From assembly GCF_004801295.1 (NCBI RefSeq), contig NZ_SSOC01000002.1, positions 186,001 to 250,000 on the forward strand: a stretch of DNA of 64,000 bases, read 5' to 3'. A program made the position numbers and the translations under genes. This document shows, in pieces, positions 1-8,915 of the stretch (position 1 is the stretch's first letter; each line of letters starts with the position of its first letter). The notes under the pieces are model-generated. The model was not told the origin of the DNA. It ran no database searches and saw only the letters and a list, made by a program, of their open reading frames with translations. This stretch comes from Pseudothauera nasutitermitis. Its GTDB lineage: Bacteria; Pseudomonadota; Gammaproteobacteria; Burkholderiales; Rhodocyclaceae.

Positions 1-574
1 CGTATACCACCACGCCCAGCAGCGCGCCGTAGACGCCTTCCCAGGACTTCCCCGGACTGATGGCCGGGGCCAGCTTGCGGCGGCCGAAAGCGCGCCCGGT
101 GAAATACGCGGCGATGTCGGCAATCCAGCAGATCGCCATCGCCGCCAGCAACAGCCAGGCGCCGAACTGGCGCAGGTGGGCGAGCGCGAGCGCCGGCGGC
201 AGCAGCACCACGAGGCCGACCAGGATGGCGCTCGCCAGCCCCGGCACCGGCCACTTGTGCCGCAGCCAGAACGGCACCACGGCCAACCAGAACAACGCAC
301 TCAGCAGATAGACGGGCAGCAGCACGGCACCCGGCGCACCGTCGGGCCGGGCAAGCCCGGCGTACAGGCCGATCAGCAGGCAGGCGGCGCCCAGCAACGC
401 GGCAAACGTTACGCGCACGGGTGTGGCCATGCGCGTCAATGCGCCCCACTCCCATCCGGCTGCGGCGCACACCAGCGCGCACAAGGCCAGCCAGCCGATG
501 GCAGGCAGCAGGAAGATGGCGCCGAGCAGGCCGGCGAGCAGCACTACGGCGGTGATGACGCGCGTCTTAAGCAT
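1..574 (-). CDS. cdsA: Phosphatidate cytidylyltransferase, C-terminus cut off by window edge
   Basis: Makes CDP-diacylglycerol from phosphatidic acid and CTP in the inner membrane, the branch point of phospholipid synthesis. About 191 residues are visible, starting [15 protein letters not shown]; they are dominated by hydrophobic helices separated by short charged loops, as in CdsA. The visible end contains [21 protein letters not shown], the region leading to the family's C-terminal signature, which lies off the window. The ATG at 574 overlaps the uppS stop by 8 bp, so it is the last visible gene of the rpsB-tsf-pyrH-frr-uppS-cdsA operon. Partial only because of the window boundary. Confidence 0.9.
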   Translation of the reverse strand, partial: MLKTRVITAVVLLAGLLGAIFLLPAIGWLALCALVCAAAGWEWGALTRMATPVRVTFAALLGAACLLIGLYAGLARPDGAPGAVLLPVYLLSALFWLAVVPFWLRHKWPVPGLASAILVGLVVLLPPALALAHLRQFGAWLLLAAMAICWIADIAAYFTGRAFGRRKLAPAISPGKSWEGVYGALLGVVVY

Positions 575-1349
575 GGCCGTCACCCCCCTGCCCGCTCTCG
601 CGCAGTTGCTCGCTGGTACGCCCGAAACGCCGTTCGCGCGCACGGTAGGAGGCGATCGCCGCATCCAGCGCGGCATCGTCGAAGTCGGGCCACAGGGTAT
701 CGGTGAAATACAGTTCGGCGTAGGCCAGTTGCCAGAGCAGGAAGTTGCTCACGCGCTGCTCGCCGCCGGTGCGGATGAACAGGTCCGGCTCCGGGGCGAA
801 GTTCATCGACAGCTCGGCCGCCAGTTCTTCCTCGGTGAACTCGTCCTGGCGCTGCGGATGCTTGCGCACCAGGCGGTTGACCGCCTGCAGGATGTCCCAG
901 CGCCCGCCGTAATTGGCGGCCACGGTCAGCGTCAGGCGGTCGTTGCCGGCGGTGAGCGCCTCGGCGTTGCGCACCAGTTCGACCAGACCCGGTTCGAAGC
1001 GCGACAGGTCACCGATGACCCGGAAGCGGATGCCGTTCTCGTGCAGGCGCTTGACCTCCTTCTGCAGCGAACGCATGAACAGCTGCATCAGGAAGGACAC
1101 TTCGTCGGCCGGGCGCCGCCAGTTCTCGGAACTGAAGGCGAACAGGGTGAGATGGCCGACGCCGCGCTGCACGCAGGCGCGGATCAGCCCGCGTACCGCC
1201 TCGACGCCACGGGTGTGGCCGGCCACGCGCGGCATCAGGCGCTTGCGCGCCCAGCGCCCGTTGCCGTCCATGATGATGGCGATGTGGCGCGGCACGGCCG
1301 ACACCTCCGGGATGACCCGGGTGGAGCTGGTGAAGGAGGAACCCGCCAT
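567..1349 (-). CDS. uppS: Undecaprenyl diphosphate synthase
   Basis: Cis-prenyltransferase that extends farnesyl diphosphate to the C55 carrier lipid used for peptidoglycan and O-antigen export. The signature [10 protein letters not shown] lies near the N-terminus and supplies the catalytic Asp; the family's later [15 protein letters not shown] motif is also present. From the ATG at 1349 the product is 260 aa, near the family norm. A GTG at 1295 is preceded by a strong GGAGG (1304-1308, spacing 8) and would give a 242-aa protein beginning only a few residues before the signature, so the true start is uncertain between these two. The end overlaps the cdsA start by 8 bp. Confidence 0.95.
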   Translation of the reverse strand: MAGSSFTSSTRVIPEVSAVPRHIAIIMDGNGRWARKRLMPRVAGHTRGVEAVRGLIRACVQRGVGHLTLFAFSSENWRRPADEVSFLMQLFMRSLQKEVKRLHENGIRFRVIGDLSRFEPGLVELVRNAEALTAGNDRLTLTVAANYGGRWDILQAVNRLVRKHPQRQDEFTEEELAAELSMNFAPEPDLFIRTGGEQRVSNFLLWQLAYAELYFTDTLWPDFDDAALDAAIASYRARERRFGRTSEQLRESGQGGDGHA

Positions 1350-1395
1350 GGACGGCCGTACCGGGAAGCGGAAGCAGAACGATCCGGAAAGCGGA

Positions 1396-1953
1396 TCAGA
1401 TCTGCATCAGTTCCTGTTCCTTCTGCGCGACCAGCTTGTCGATCTCGGCCACGGAACGGTCGGTGAGCTTCTGGATGTCGTCCTCGGCGCGGCGCTCCTC
1501 GTCCTCGCTGATCAGCTTGTCCTTGACGGCGTCCTTGAGCTGCTGATTGGCATCGCGGCGCAGGTTGCGCACGGCCACCTTGGCGGTTTCGCCTTCGTGG
1601 CGCACCACCTTGGTCAGGTCGCGGCGGCGCTCCTCGGTGAGCGCCGGCATGGGCACGCGGATCAATTCGCCCTGGGCGGCCGGGTTGAGCCCCAGGTCGC
1701 AGTCGCGGATGGCCTTCTCGACCTTGGAGACCATGTTCTTTTCCCACGGCTGCACGCCGATGGTGCGCGCGTCGATCAGGGTGACGTTGGCCACCTGATT
1801 CACCGGCACCATGGAGCCGTAGTATTCCACCATGACGTGATCGAGCAGGCCGGCGTGCGCGCGGCCGGTGCGCACCTTGGCCAGATCGGCCTTGAGCGCG
1901 TCGATCGACTTGTGCATCTTCTGCTCGGTCGTGTTCTTGAGTTCGGGGATCAT
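1396..1953 (-). CDS. frr: Ribosome recycling factor
   Basis: Splits post-termination ribosomes together with EF-G. The 185-aa length matches the family exactly. It is a charged, largely helical protein, with the conserved [12 protein letters not shown] segment near residue 30 and [11 protein letters not shown] toward the C-terminus. The reading frame stays open upstream to 1995, but the start is placed at 1953 because GAGGA sits just upstream and MIPELKN aligns with the usual N-terminus. The pyrH stop codon (1964-1966) lies inside this Shine-Dalgarno region, so the two genes are probably translationally coupled. Confidence 0.96.
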   Translation of the reverse strand: MIPELKNTTEQKMHKSIDALKADLAKVRTGRAHAGLLDHVMVEYYGSMVPVNQVANVTLIDARTIGVQPWEKNMVSKVEKAIRDCDLGLNPAAQGELIRVPMPALTEERRRDLTKVVRHEGETAKVAVRNLRRDANQQLKDAVKDKLISEDEERRAEDDIQKLTDRSVAEIDKLVAQKEQELMQI

Positions 1954-1963
1954 GCGCGAATCC

Positions 1964-2680
1964 TCAGGAATGGACCAACGTGCCTTCGTCCTCACCCATC
2001 ACCACGCGCCGCAGCGCGCCGGGCTTGAAGATCGAGAACACGTTGATGGGCAGTTTCTGGTCGCGGCACAGCGCGAAGGCGGTGGCGTCCATCACTGCCA
2101 GATTGCGGCCGATGGCCTCGTCGAAACTGATGCGGTGATAGCGCTGGGCGGCCGGGTCCTTCTTGGGGTCGGCGGTATACACGCCATCCACCTTGGTGGC
2201 CTTCAGCACGATCTGCGCGCCGATTTCCGAGCCGCGCAGCGCGGCCGCGGTATCGGTGGTGAAGAACGGGTTGCCGGTACCGGCGGCGAAGATCACCACG
2301 CGCCCTTCCTCCAGATGGCGGATGGCGCGCCCGCGGATGTAGGGTTCGACCACCTGGTCGATGCGCAGCGCGGACTGCACGCGGGCCTCGACGTCGGCGC
2401 GGCGCATCGCGTCGGCCAGCGCCATGGCGTTCATCACCGTGGCCAGCATGCCCATGTAGTCCGCGGTGGCGCGGTCCATGCCACTGGCCGCGCCGCTCAT
2501 GCCGCGGAAGATGTTGCCGCCGCCGATCACCACGCCCACCTGGACACCCAGGCGGACCACGTCGCCGATCTCGGCGACGATGCGGCTGACGACGTCCTCG
2601 TTGATGCCGTAGGCGTCGTCGCCCATCAGGGCTTCGCCGGAGAGCTTCAGCAGGATGCGCTTGTAGGCGGCGGCACTCAT
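1964..2680 (-). CDS. pyrH: UMP kinase
   Basis: Hexameric amino-acid-kinase-fold enzyme phosphorylating UMP to UDP in pyrimidine synthesis. Visible family motifs are [12 protein letters not shown] at the N-terminus, [11 protein letters not shown] (phosphate/UMP binding) and [15 protein letters not shown]. The length of 238 aa is typical. AGAGG precedes the ATG at 2680, and tsf ends 10 bp upstream, so it is the third gene of the rpsB operon. PyrH, Tsf and RpsB together form a conserved bacterial translation/nucleotide cluster. Confidence 0.97.
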   Translation of the reverse strand: MSAAAYKRILLKLSGEALMGDDAYGINEDVVSRIVAEIGDVVRLGVQVGVVIGGGNIFRGMSGAASGMDRATADYMGMLATVMNAMALADAMRRADVEARVQSALRIDQVVEPYIRGRAIRHLEEGRVVIFAAGTGNPFFTTDTAAALRGSEIGAQIVLKATKVDGVYTADPKKDPAAQRYHRISFDEAIGRNLAVMDATAFALCRDQKLPINVFSIFKPGALRRVVMGEDEGTLVHS

Positions 2681-2690
2681 GACGGACCTC

Positions 2691-3584
2691 TTACTTCTGC
2701 GCAGCGGCGGCCTGGGCGGCCACTTCGGCGGCGAAGTCGGTCACTTTCTTCTCGATGCCCTCGCCCACCAGGTACAGCGAGAAGCCGGCCACGGAAGCGC
2801 CCTTGGCCTTCAGCAGCTGTTCGATGGTCTGCTTGCCGTCCTCGGCCTTGACGAACACCTGGGCCAGCAGGGTGACTTCCTTGAGGAACTTCTGCACGGT
2901 ACCGTCGGCGATCTTGTCGAGCATGGCTTCCGGCTTGTTGTCGGCGCGGGCCTTCTCGATGGCGACGCGGCGCTCGGTGTCGATCAGTTCCTGGGACACG
3001 CCGGAAGCGTCCAGCGCCTTCGGCTTGGACGCGGCGATGTGCATCGCGATGTCCTTGCCCAGTTGCTCGTCGCCGCCCACCAGATCCAGCAGCACGCCGA
3101 CCTTGGCGCCGCCGTGGATGTAGGTGTACAGCTGGCCCTTGGCCTCGACGCGGTTGAAGCGGCGCAGCGACATGTTCTCGCCGATCTTGCCGACCAGCGC
3201 GGCGCGGGTGGATTCGATGGTGCCTTCGCCGAAGGGCAGCGCGGACAGCGCGGCGACATCGGCGGGGTTGTGGCTGACGACCAGATCGGCGGCACCCTTG
3301 ACCAGGGCGAGGAAGTCGTCGTTCTTGGCGACGAAGTCGGTTTCGCAGTTGACTTCGATGATCGCGCCCAGCTTGCCGTCGGCCGACACGCTGACCGCGA
3401 CGATGCCTTCGGCGGCCACGCGGGCGGCGGCCTTGGAGGCCTTGTTGCCCAGCTTGACGCGCAGGATTTCCTCGGCCTTGGCCAGATCGCCGGCGGCCTC
3501 GGTCAGCGCCTTCTTGCATTCCATCATCGGCGCATCGGTCTTCTCGCGCAGTTCCTTGACCATGCTTGCGGTGATTTCCGCCAT
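2691..3584 (-). CDS. tsf: Translation elongation factor Ts
   Basis: Nucleotide exchange factor for EF-Tu. The protein is 297 aa. It starts [20 protein letters not shown], the family's N-terminal UBA-like helix, followed by the conserved TDFVAKND segment of the core. The open frame runs upstream to 3818, overlapping rpsB, but AGGAG before the ATG at 3584 and the family alignment fix the start. A strong stem-loop (3614-3638) separates it from rpsB and may set the relative dosage of the two proteins. Confidence 0.97.
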   Translation of the reverse strand: MAEITASMVKELREKTDAPMMECKKALTEAAGDLAKAEEILRVKLGNKASKAAARVAAEGIVAVSVSADGKLGAIIEVNCETDFVAKNDDFLALVKGAADLVVSHNPADVAALSALPFGEGTIESTRAALVGKIGENMSLRRFNRVEAKGQLYTYIHGGAKVGVLLDLVGGDEQLGKDIAMHIAASKPKALDASGVSQELIDTERRVAIEKARADNKPEAMLDKIADGTVQKFLKEVTLLAQVFVKAEDGKQTIEQLLKAKGASVAGFSLYLVGEGIEKKVTDFAAEVAAQAAAAQK

Positions 3585-3613
3585 GCTAACTCCTGAGATT
3601 CCGTTTAAGACGA

Positions 3614-3638
3614 ACACCCCGCCAGGGCGGCGGGGTGT
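3614..3638 (-). terminator. rpsB-tsf intercistronic stem-loop (attenuator-like)
   Basis: Ten-base perfect arms (3614-3623 and 3629-3638) enclose a 5-base loop in the 79-bp gap between rpsB and tsf. On the minus strand it is followed by TTCG and then a mixed sequence rather than a T-run, so it is more likely a partial terminator or RNA-stability element than a full stop. In other bacteria rpsB is expressed above tsf, which such an element would explain. Confidence 0.6.
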
Positions 3639-3663
3639 GGGATACGTTGGCGCGGCGTGGCGC

Positions 3664-4422
3664 TCAGGCCTGTTCGCCTGCGCTGGCCTCTTCCTGCACT
3701 TCGACGAATTCGTCGGAGCCGGCAGCCACGACTTCCTGCAGCGACTGACTGCGGCCTTCCAGCACCGCGTCGGCCACGCCACGGGCGTACAGGCGGATGG
3801 CGCGGGAGGAGTCGTCATTGCCCGGGATGATGTAGTCGATGCCTTCCGGCGAGTGGTTGGTATCGACCACGGCGACCACCGGAATACCCAGCTTCTGGGC
3901 TTCGGTGACGGCGATCTTGTGGTAGCCGACGTCGATGACGAACAGCGCGTCCGGCAGGCCGCCCATGTCCTTGATGCCGCCGATCGACTTCTGCAGCTTT
4001 TCCAGCTCGCGGGAGGCCAGCAGCGCTTCCTTCTTGGACAGGCGCTCGATGGAGCCGTCCTCGATCATGGCTTCCATTTCCTTCAGGCGCTTGATGGACT
4101 GCTTGACCGTCTTGAAGTTGGTCAGCATGCCGCCCAACCAGCGCTCATCGACGTAGGGCATGCCGGCGCGGCGGGCTTCCTCGGCGACGATCTCGCGGGC
4201 CTGGCGCTTGGTGCCGACGAACAGGATGGTGCCGCGGTTGGCGGCCAGCTTGCGCACGAAAGCCATGGCTTCGAGATACTTGCCCATGGTCTTTTCGAGG
4301 TTGACGATGTGGATCTTGTTGCGCTGGCCGAAGATGTAGGGGGCCATGCGCGGGTTCCAGAAACGGGTCTGGTGGCCGAAGTGGACGCCCGCTTCGAGCA
4401 TCTGACGCATCGTGACAGTCAT
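3664..4422 (-). CDS. rpsB: 30S ribosomal protein S2
   Basis: Last protein to join the small subunit and the docking site of S1. It is 252 aa. The N-terminus [20 protein letters not shown] is the family hallmark, and the conserved [10 protein letters not shown] and [12 protein letters not shown] motifs follow. The frame is open upstream to 4608, but GGAG before 4422 and homology fix the start. It heads the translation operon and is preceded by an approximately 175-nt leader from the promoter at 4604-4633. Confidence 0.98.
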   Translation of the reverse strand: MTVTMRQMLEAGVHFGHQTRFWNPRMAPYIFGQRNKIHIVNLEKTMGKYLEAMAFVRKLAANRGTILFVGTKRQAREIVAEEARRAGMPYVDERWLGGMLTNFKTVKQSIKRLKEMEAMIEDGSIERLSKKEALLASRELEKLQKSIGGIKDMGGLPDALFVIDVGYHKIAVTEAQKLGIPVVAVVDTNHSPEGIDYIIPGNDDSSRAIRLYARGVADAVLEGRSQSLQEVVAAGSDEFVEVQEEASAGEQA

Positions 4423-4603
4423 GGTGAAACTCCGAATCGAAGGGTTGAACCTCCGCCCGGCACGGCCGAGAACACAAGGGGTTCGCGGCCCGAACCGTCG
4501 CCGGCATGCGCTTGGACAGCGCGTGCAGCTGGCAGACGGACCCTCGCGGTACGCTGCCGGGCGTGTGGATTTTGCCTGCCGACCATCGACAGACAAGCCG
4601 AGG

Positions 4604-4633
4604 ATCATAGCACTTGTTCATGACCCCGCTCAA
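4604..4633 (-). promoter_or_regulatory. Sigma-70 promoter of the rpsB operon
   Basis: On the minus strand there is a TTGAGC -35 box (4633-4628), an 18-bp spacer and a TATGAT -10 box (4609-4604). Transcription would begin near 4597, leaving a leader of about 175 nt before rpsB. A long leader is expected where S2 autoregulates its own mRNA, as known in E. coli. The rest of the 293-bp rpsB-map gap is GC-rich; I found no clear promoter for map in it. Confidence 0.7.
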
Positions 4634-4715
4634 GCCACGGAGTGTGACGGATTTGCCCGGGGCGGGCGCATGCGCTAGCCTTCAACCTTTGGAACGACCC
4701 CACCTCCCCGATCAG

Positions 4716-5534
4716 ATGAGCATCATCCTGAAGACTCCCGAAGACATCGAGAAGATGCGCGTGGCCTGCCGCCTGGCGGCCGAAGTGCTCGATTACGCCG
4801 CGCCCTTCTTCAAGCCCGGCGTGACCACCGGCGAAATCGACCGCCTGTGCCACGACTACATGGTCAACGTGCAAGGCACCATCCCGGCACCGCTCAACTA
4901 CGCCCCGCCGGGCTACACCCCTTATCCCAAGGCCACCTGCACCTCGGTCAATCATCAGGTCTGCCACGGCATTCCCGGCGAGAAGGCGCTGAAGAAGGGC
5001 GATATCGTCAATCTGGACATCACCGTCATCAAGGACGGCTACCACGGCGACACCAGCCGCATGTTCATCGTCGGCGGCGACGGCCCCATCCTCGCCAAGC
5101 GCCTGTGCCAGATCACCTTCGAGTGCATGTGGCTGGGCATTTCCGTGGTGCGCCCCGGCGCCCGCCTGGGCGACATCGGCGCGATCATCCAGAAGCACGC
5201 CGAAGGCAACGGCTTTTCCGTGGTGCGCGAATTCTGCGGCCACGGCATCGGCCAGAAATTCCACGAGGAGCCGCAGGTGCTGCACTACGGCAAGCCGGGC
5301 ACCGGCGTGGAACTGCAGGCCGGCATGATCTTCACCATCGAGCCGATGATCAACGCCGGCAAGGCGGCGATCTCCGAGATGCCCGACGGCTGGACCATCA
5401 TCACCAAGGACCGCAGCCTGTCCGCCCAGTGGGAGCACACGGTGCTGGTCACCGACGGCGGCGTGGAAATCCTCACCCTGTCGGCGGACTGCCCGCCCCC
5501 GCCGGCCTTCGCCGCACACCTGCTGCCCGCCTGA
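4716..5534 (+). CDS. map: Type I methionine aminopeptidase
   Basis: Removes the initiator methionine from nascent proteins. The 272-aa product starts MSIILKTPEDIEKMRVACRL, matching the usual N-terminus; the frame is open from 4614 but nothing supports the longer form. The metal-binding residues of the pita-bread fold are visible in NLDITVIKDGYHGDTS (two Asp), GHGIGQKFHEEP (His) and FTIEPM (Glu). Divergent from rpsB and followed by glnD after 8 bp, an arrangement common in proteobacteria. Confidence 0.97.
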   Translation: MSIILKTPEDIEKMRVACRLAAEVLDYAAPFFKPGVTTGEIDRLCHDYMVNVQGTIPAPLNYAPPGYTPYPKATCTSVNHQVCHGIPGEKALKKGDIVNLDITVIKDGYHGDTSRMFIVGGDGPILAKRLCQITFECMWLGISVVRPGARLGDIGAIIQKHAEGNGFSVVREFCGHGIGQKFHEEPQVLHYGKPGTGVELQAGMIFTIEPMINAGKAAISEMPDGWTIITKDRSLSAQWEHTVLVTDGGVEILTLSADCPPPPAFAAHLLPA

Positions 5535-5542
5535 ACGAGCGG

Positions 5543-8131
5543 ATGGACCATCCGGACATCGCCCCCGAACGCCTGCGCCGGGCCGTCGCCGATACCCGTG
5601 CGCGGCTCAGCGCCGAATCCGCCGCGCTGCGGGCCGCCTATGAAGCCCACCCGCGCACCGCCGTCATGCTCAAGGGCCGTGCGCGGCTGGTGGACGAGGC
5701 CATCCTGCAACTGTGGCGAATCTGCGCGATGCCCGAGGAGGCCGCCCTGGTGGCCGTCGGCGGTTACGGACGCGGCGAGTTGTTCCCGTGTTCCGACGTG
5801 GACCTGCTGGTCCTGCTGCCCTCGCCCGCCGACGAGGCCCTGCAGGCGCGCCTGTCCACGCTGGTCGGCGCGCTGTGGGACGTGGGGCTGGAAATCGGCC
5901 ACAGCGTGCGCACGCCGGACGAATGCCTGGAAGCCGCCGCGCAGGATGTCACCGTGCAGACCAATCTGCTCGAAGCCCGCCTGCTCACCGGCAATGCCGC
6001 GCTGTACGAAGACTTCTCCACGCGCTACCACGAGCAGCTCGACGTGCGCGCGTTCTACAAGGCCAAGCAGCTCGAGCAGGAACAGCGCTACGCGCGCTAC
6101 AACGACACGCCGTACAGCCTGGAGCCCAACTGCAAGGAAAGCCCGGGCGGCCTGCGCGACCTGCAGATGCTCGGCTGGATCGCGCGCGCGGCCGGACTCG
6201 GACGCAACTGGCGCGAACTCGCGCGGCGGCGCCTGCTCACCGGCGAGGAGGCCAGCGAACTGCGCAGCGTGGAACGCTTCCTCCAGCATCTGCGCATCCG
6301 CCTGCACTACCTCACCGGCCGCGCCGAGGACCGCCTGCTGTTCGACCACCAGGAAAAGCTCGCGCGCATCGTGGGCATCGAGCCCACCGCCGCGCGGCGC
6401 GCCTCCGAGGCGCTGATGCAGCGCTACTACCTGAACGCCAAGAAGGTCACCCAGCTCAACACCATCCTGCTGCAGAACTACGGCACGGAGATCTTCCCCG
6501 ACCGCAACGGCCCGGCCATCGTCATCAACCCGCGCTTCCAGGCCGTGCGCGAACTGCTCGACATCCGCCACGACCAGGTTTTCGAGCAGCATCCCTCGGC
6601 GCTGCTCGAATGCTTCCTGCTGCTCCAGCAGCGTTCCGAACTGAAAGGCATGAGCGCGCGCACGCTGCGCGCGCTGTGGCTGGCGCGCAAGCGCATCAAC
6701 GCCGCGTTCCGCGCCAATCCGGCCAACCGCGCGCTGTTCCTGGAAATCCTCCAGCAGCGCCGCGGCATCGTGCACGAGATCCGGCGGATGAACCAGTACG
6801 GCATCCTCGGCCACTACCTGCCCGCCTGGCGGCGCATCGTCGGACAGATGCAGCACGACCTGTTCCACGTCTACACCGTGGACCAGCACATCCTCATGGT
6901 GCTGCGCAACGTGCGCCGCTTCACCATGGGCGAGCACGCCCACGAGTATCCGCTGATGACCCGGCTGATCCTCGGCTTCGAGCGCCACTGGCTGCTGTAC
7001 GTGGCCGCGCTGTTCCACGACATCGCCAAGGGGCGCGGCGGCGACCACTCCAAGCTGGGCATGGAGGATGCACGCGAGTTCTGCGAGCAGCACGAACTCG
7101 CGCCGCAGGACGCCGATCTGGTAGTCTGGCTGGTCGAGCACCATCTCACCATGAGCCAGGTCGCGCAGAAGGAGGACACCTCCGACCCCGAGGTGGTGCG
7201 CCGCTTCGCCGCCACCGTGGGCGACGAGCGCCGGCTCGTCGCGCTCTACCTGCTCACCCACGCGGACATCCGCGGCACCAGCCCGAAGGTGTGGAACGGC
7301 TGGAAGGGCAAGCTGCTCGAAGACCTGTTCTTCGCCACCCAGCGCCTGCTGCGCGGGGCCACGCCGCAACAGGCCCTGGGCCTCGACGACCGCCAGGAGG
7401 ACGCCCGCCGCCTGCTGCGCTTCCACGGCCTGCGCCCAGGCATCGAGGACGCCCTGTGGGAACAGCTCGACGCGGTGTATTTCATGCGCCACTCGGCCGA
7501 GGAAATCGCCTGGCACACCCGCCTGCTCTACTACCGCAGCGATTCGGCCGAACCGGTGGTCAAGGCGCGCGTGGTGGAAGACGAGGACGGCGTGCAGGTG
7601 ATGGTGTTCACCCACGACAAGGCCGACCTGTTCGCCCGCCTCACCGGCTTCTTCGGGCGCATGGGCTTCAGCATCCTGGACGCCAAGGTGCACACCACGC
7701 GGCACGGCTACGCGCTGGACAGCTTCATGCTGCAGGACAGCGGGCATGCGGCCAGCTACCGCGACATCGTGGTGCTCATCGAACACGAACTGTCCGCCCA
7801 CCTGGCGCGTGCCGACGCGCCCATCCAGCGCCCGGCGGACGGCCGCCTGTCACGCCAGGTGAAGCATTTCCCGGTGACGCCGCAGGTCAGCATCCGCGCC
7901 GACGACGCCGGACGGCACTACATCCTCTCGCTCACCGCGGCCGACCGCCCCGGCCTGCTGTACGGGGTTGCCGAAGTGCTCGCGCGCCACGGCATCGACG
8001 TGCACACCGCCAAGATCGCCACGCTGGGCGAACGCGTGGAGGATACCTTCCTGCTCACCGGCGGCGGCCTGTCGCAGGATTCCCGCCTGCTGCAGGTTGA
8101 ACGCGAACTGCTCGACCGCCTGCAGCTCTGA
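5543..8131 (+). CDS. glnD: Bifunctional uridylyltransferase/uridylyl-removing enzyme (PII regulator)
   Basis: Nitrogen sensor that uridylylates and de-uridylylates PII (GlnB/GlnK) according to glutamine level. It is 862 aa, the normal size. Domains in order: nucleotidyltransferase with GGYGRGEL (about 73-80) and the SDVD metal site (84-87); an HD domain with HDIAKGRGGDHS (about 491 on) that removes UMP; and two C-terminal ACT domains (about 680 and 780 to the end) that bind glutamine. The ATG at 5543 is 8 bp after map; longer frames upstream overlap map and are not supported. Confidence 0.97.
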   Translation: MDHPDIAPERLRRAVADTRARLSAESAALRAAYEAHPRTAVMLKGRARLVDEAILQLWRICAMPEEAALVAVGGYGRGELFPCSDVDLLVLLPSPADEALQARLSTLVGALWDVGLEIGHSVRTPDECLEAAAQDVTVQTNLLEARLLTGNAALYEDFSTRYHEQLDVRAFYKAKQLEQEQRYARYNDTPYSLEPNCKESPGGLRDLQMLGWIARAAGLGRNWRELARRRLLTGEEASELRSVERFLQHLRIRLHYLTGRAEDRLLFDHQEKLARIVGIEPTAARRASEALMQRYYLNAKKVTQLNTILLQNYGTEIFPDRNGPAIVINPRFQAVRELLDIRHDQVFEQHPSALLECFLLLQQRSELKGMSARTLRALWLARKRINAAFRANPANRALFLEILQQRRGIVHEIRRMNQYGILGHYLPAWRRIVGQMQHDLFHVYTVDQHILMVLRNVRRFTMGEHAHEYPLMTRLILGFERHWLLYVAALFHDIAKGRGGDHSKLGMEDAREFCEQHELAPQDADLVVWLVEHHLTMSQVAQKEDTSDPEVVRRFAATVGDERRLVALYLLTHADIRGTSPKVWNGWKGKLLEDLFFATQRLLRGATPQQALGLDDRQEDARRLLRFHGLRPGIEDALWEQLDAVYFMRHSAEEIAWHTRLLYYRSDSAEPVVKARVVEDEDGVQVMVFTHDKADLFARLTGFFGRMGFSILDAKVHTTRHGYALDSFMLQDSGHAASYRDIVVLIEHELSAHLARADAPIQRPADGRLSRQVKHFPVTPQVSIRADDAGRHYILSLTAADRPGLLYGVAEVLARHGIDVHTAKIATLGERVEDTFLLTGGGLSQDSRLLQVERELLDRLQL

Positions 8132-8168
8132 GGACGCCGCGCGGACGGCGCGCGCCCTCCAGCACGGT

Positions 8169-8684
8169 TCAGTGACCGTCGCCGCCGCCGCGCTGCAGGC
8201 GATCCATCACCGCATACAGCAGGCCGGAGAAGATGAAGGTCACATGGATGCCGATCATCCACGCCAGTTCGCGGTCATCCAGATTGCCGACGTTCATAAA
8301 GCCCTTCAGCAGTTCGATCCCGGAAATCGCCACGATCGAACCAATCAGCTTGATCTTCAGATCGGCGAAGCCGATGTGGCCCATCCAGTCCGGGCGATCC
8401 TGGTGGTTGTGCAGATCCTCCATCTTGGAGACGAAGTTCTCGTAGCCGCTGAACATGATGATGATCAGCAGATTCATGATCAGCGCGATGTCCACCAGCG
8501 ACAGCACGCCGATGATCATCTCCGCGCCGCTCGCGGTGAGGATGTGCGACAACAGGTACAGCACTTCCTTGGCGAACTTCACCAGCAATACCACCATGGC
8601 CAGCACCAGGCCGAGGTAAACCGGGGCCATCAGCCAGCGGCTGGAGAACAGCAGATGCTCAAAGGATCTTTCAAACTGCTTCAT
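8169..8684 (-). CDS. YqhA/UPF0114 family inner-membrane protein
   Basis: A 171-aa protein of unknown function with about four predicted membrane helices. The family pattern is visible: an N-terminal RSFEHLLFSSRWLMAPVYLG, a central LVDIALIMNLLIIIMFSGYENF, and LKIKLIGSIVAISGIELL. Length fits the family (about 165 aa). The start at 8684 is preferred over the longer open frame to 8906, which would run through tRNA-Leu. It is convergent with glnD and divergent from the tRNA. The family is assigned by recognition only; no biochemical role is established. Confidence 0.85.
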   Translation of the reverse strand: MKQFERSFEHLLFSSRWLMAPVYLGLVLAMVVLLVKFAKEVLYLLSHILTASGAEMIIGVLSLVDIALIMNLLIIIMFSGYENFVSKMEDLHNHQDRPDWMGHIGFADLKIKLIGSIVAISGIELLKGFMNVGNLDDRELAWMIGIHVTFIFSGLLYAVMDRLQRGGGDGH

Positions 8685-8797
8685 CGAATGGGGTCCAGGA
8701 GGATCGGAGGGCGCGGATTGTAGCGCGGAAGCGTTTCGCGCGATCAAGCGCCGCGCCGTGCCGCACGCACGGGCCGGCCGCCCCATTAGCGCCCGTG

Positions 8798-8803
8798 TAT
8801 AAT
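8798..8803 (+). promoter_or_regulatory. -10 box of tRNA-Leu promoter
   Basis: A consensus TATAAT ends 11 bp before the first base of the mature tRNA, the usual distance for a tRNA promoter. No good -35 hexamer is visible in the GC-rich sequence 16-18 bp upstream. Confidence 0.6.
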
Positions 8804-8814
8804 CCGCCCGCCGT

Positions 8815-8899
8815 GCGAGGGTGGCGGAATTGGTAGACGCACTGGATTTAGGTTCCAGCGCCGCAAGGCGTGAGAGTTCGAGTCTCTTCCCTCGCACCA
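8815..8899 (+). tRNA. tRNA-Leu (anticodon UAG)
   Basis: A cloverleaf of 85 bases with CCA encoded. Acceptor arms GCGAGGG (8815-8821) and CCCTCGC (8889-8895) pair fully. The anticodon stem CTGGA/TCCAG encloses a loop with TAG at its centre. A long variable arm (CGCCGCAAGGCG region) marks it as class II, as expected for leucine, and GTTCGAGTC forms the T-arm. It reads CUN codons. No integrase or repeated 3' tRNA fragment lies next to it, so it is not visibly used as an attachment site. Confidence 0.97.
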
Positions 8900-8915
8900 C
8901 GGCCACGGCGCGCGC

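Noticed and set aside
8815-8899. tRNA-Leu as an attachment site for an integrated element
   Set aside because: No integrase gene and no repeat of the tRNA 3' end was found nearby; flanking genes look ordinary.
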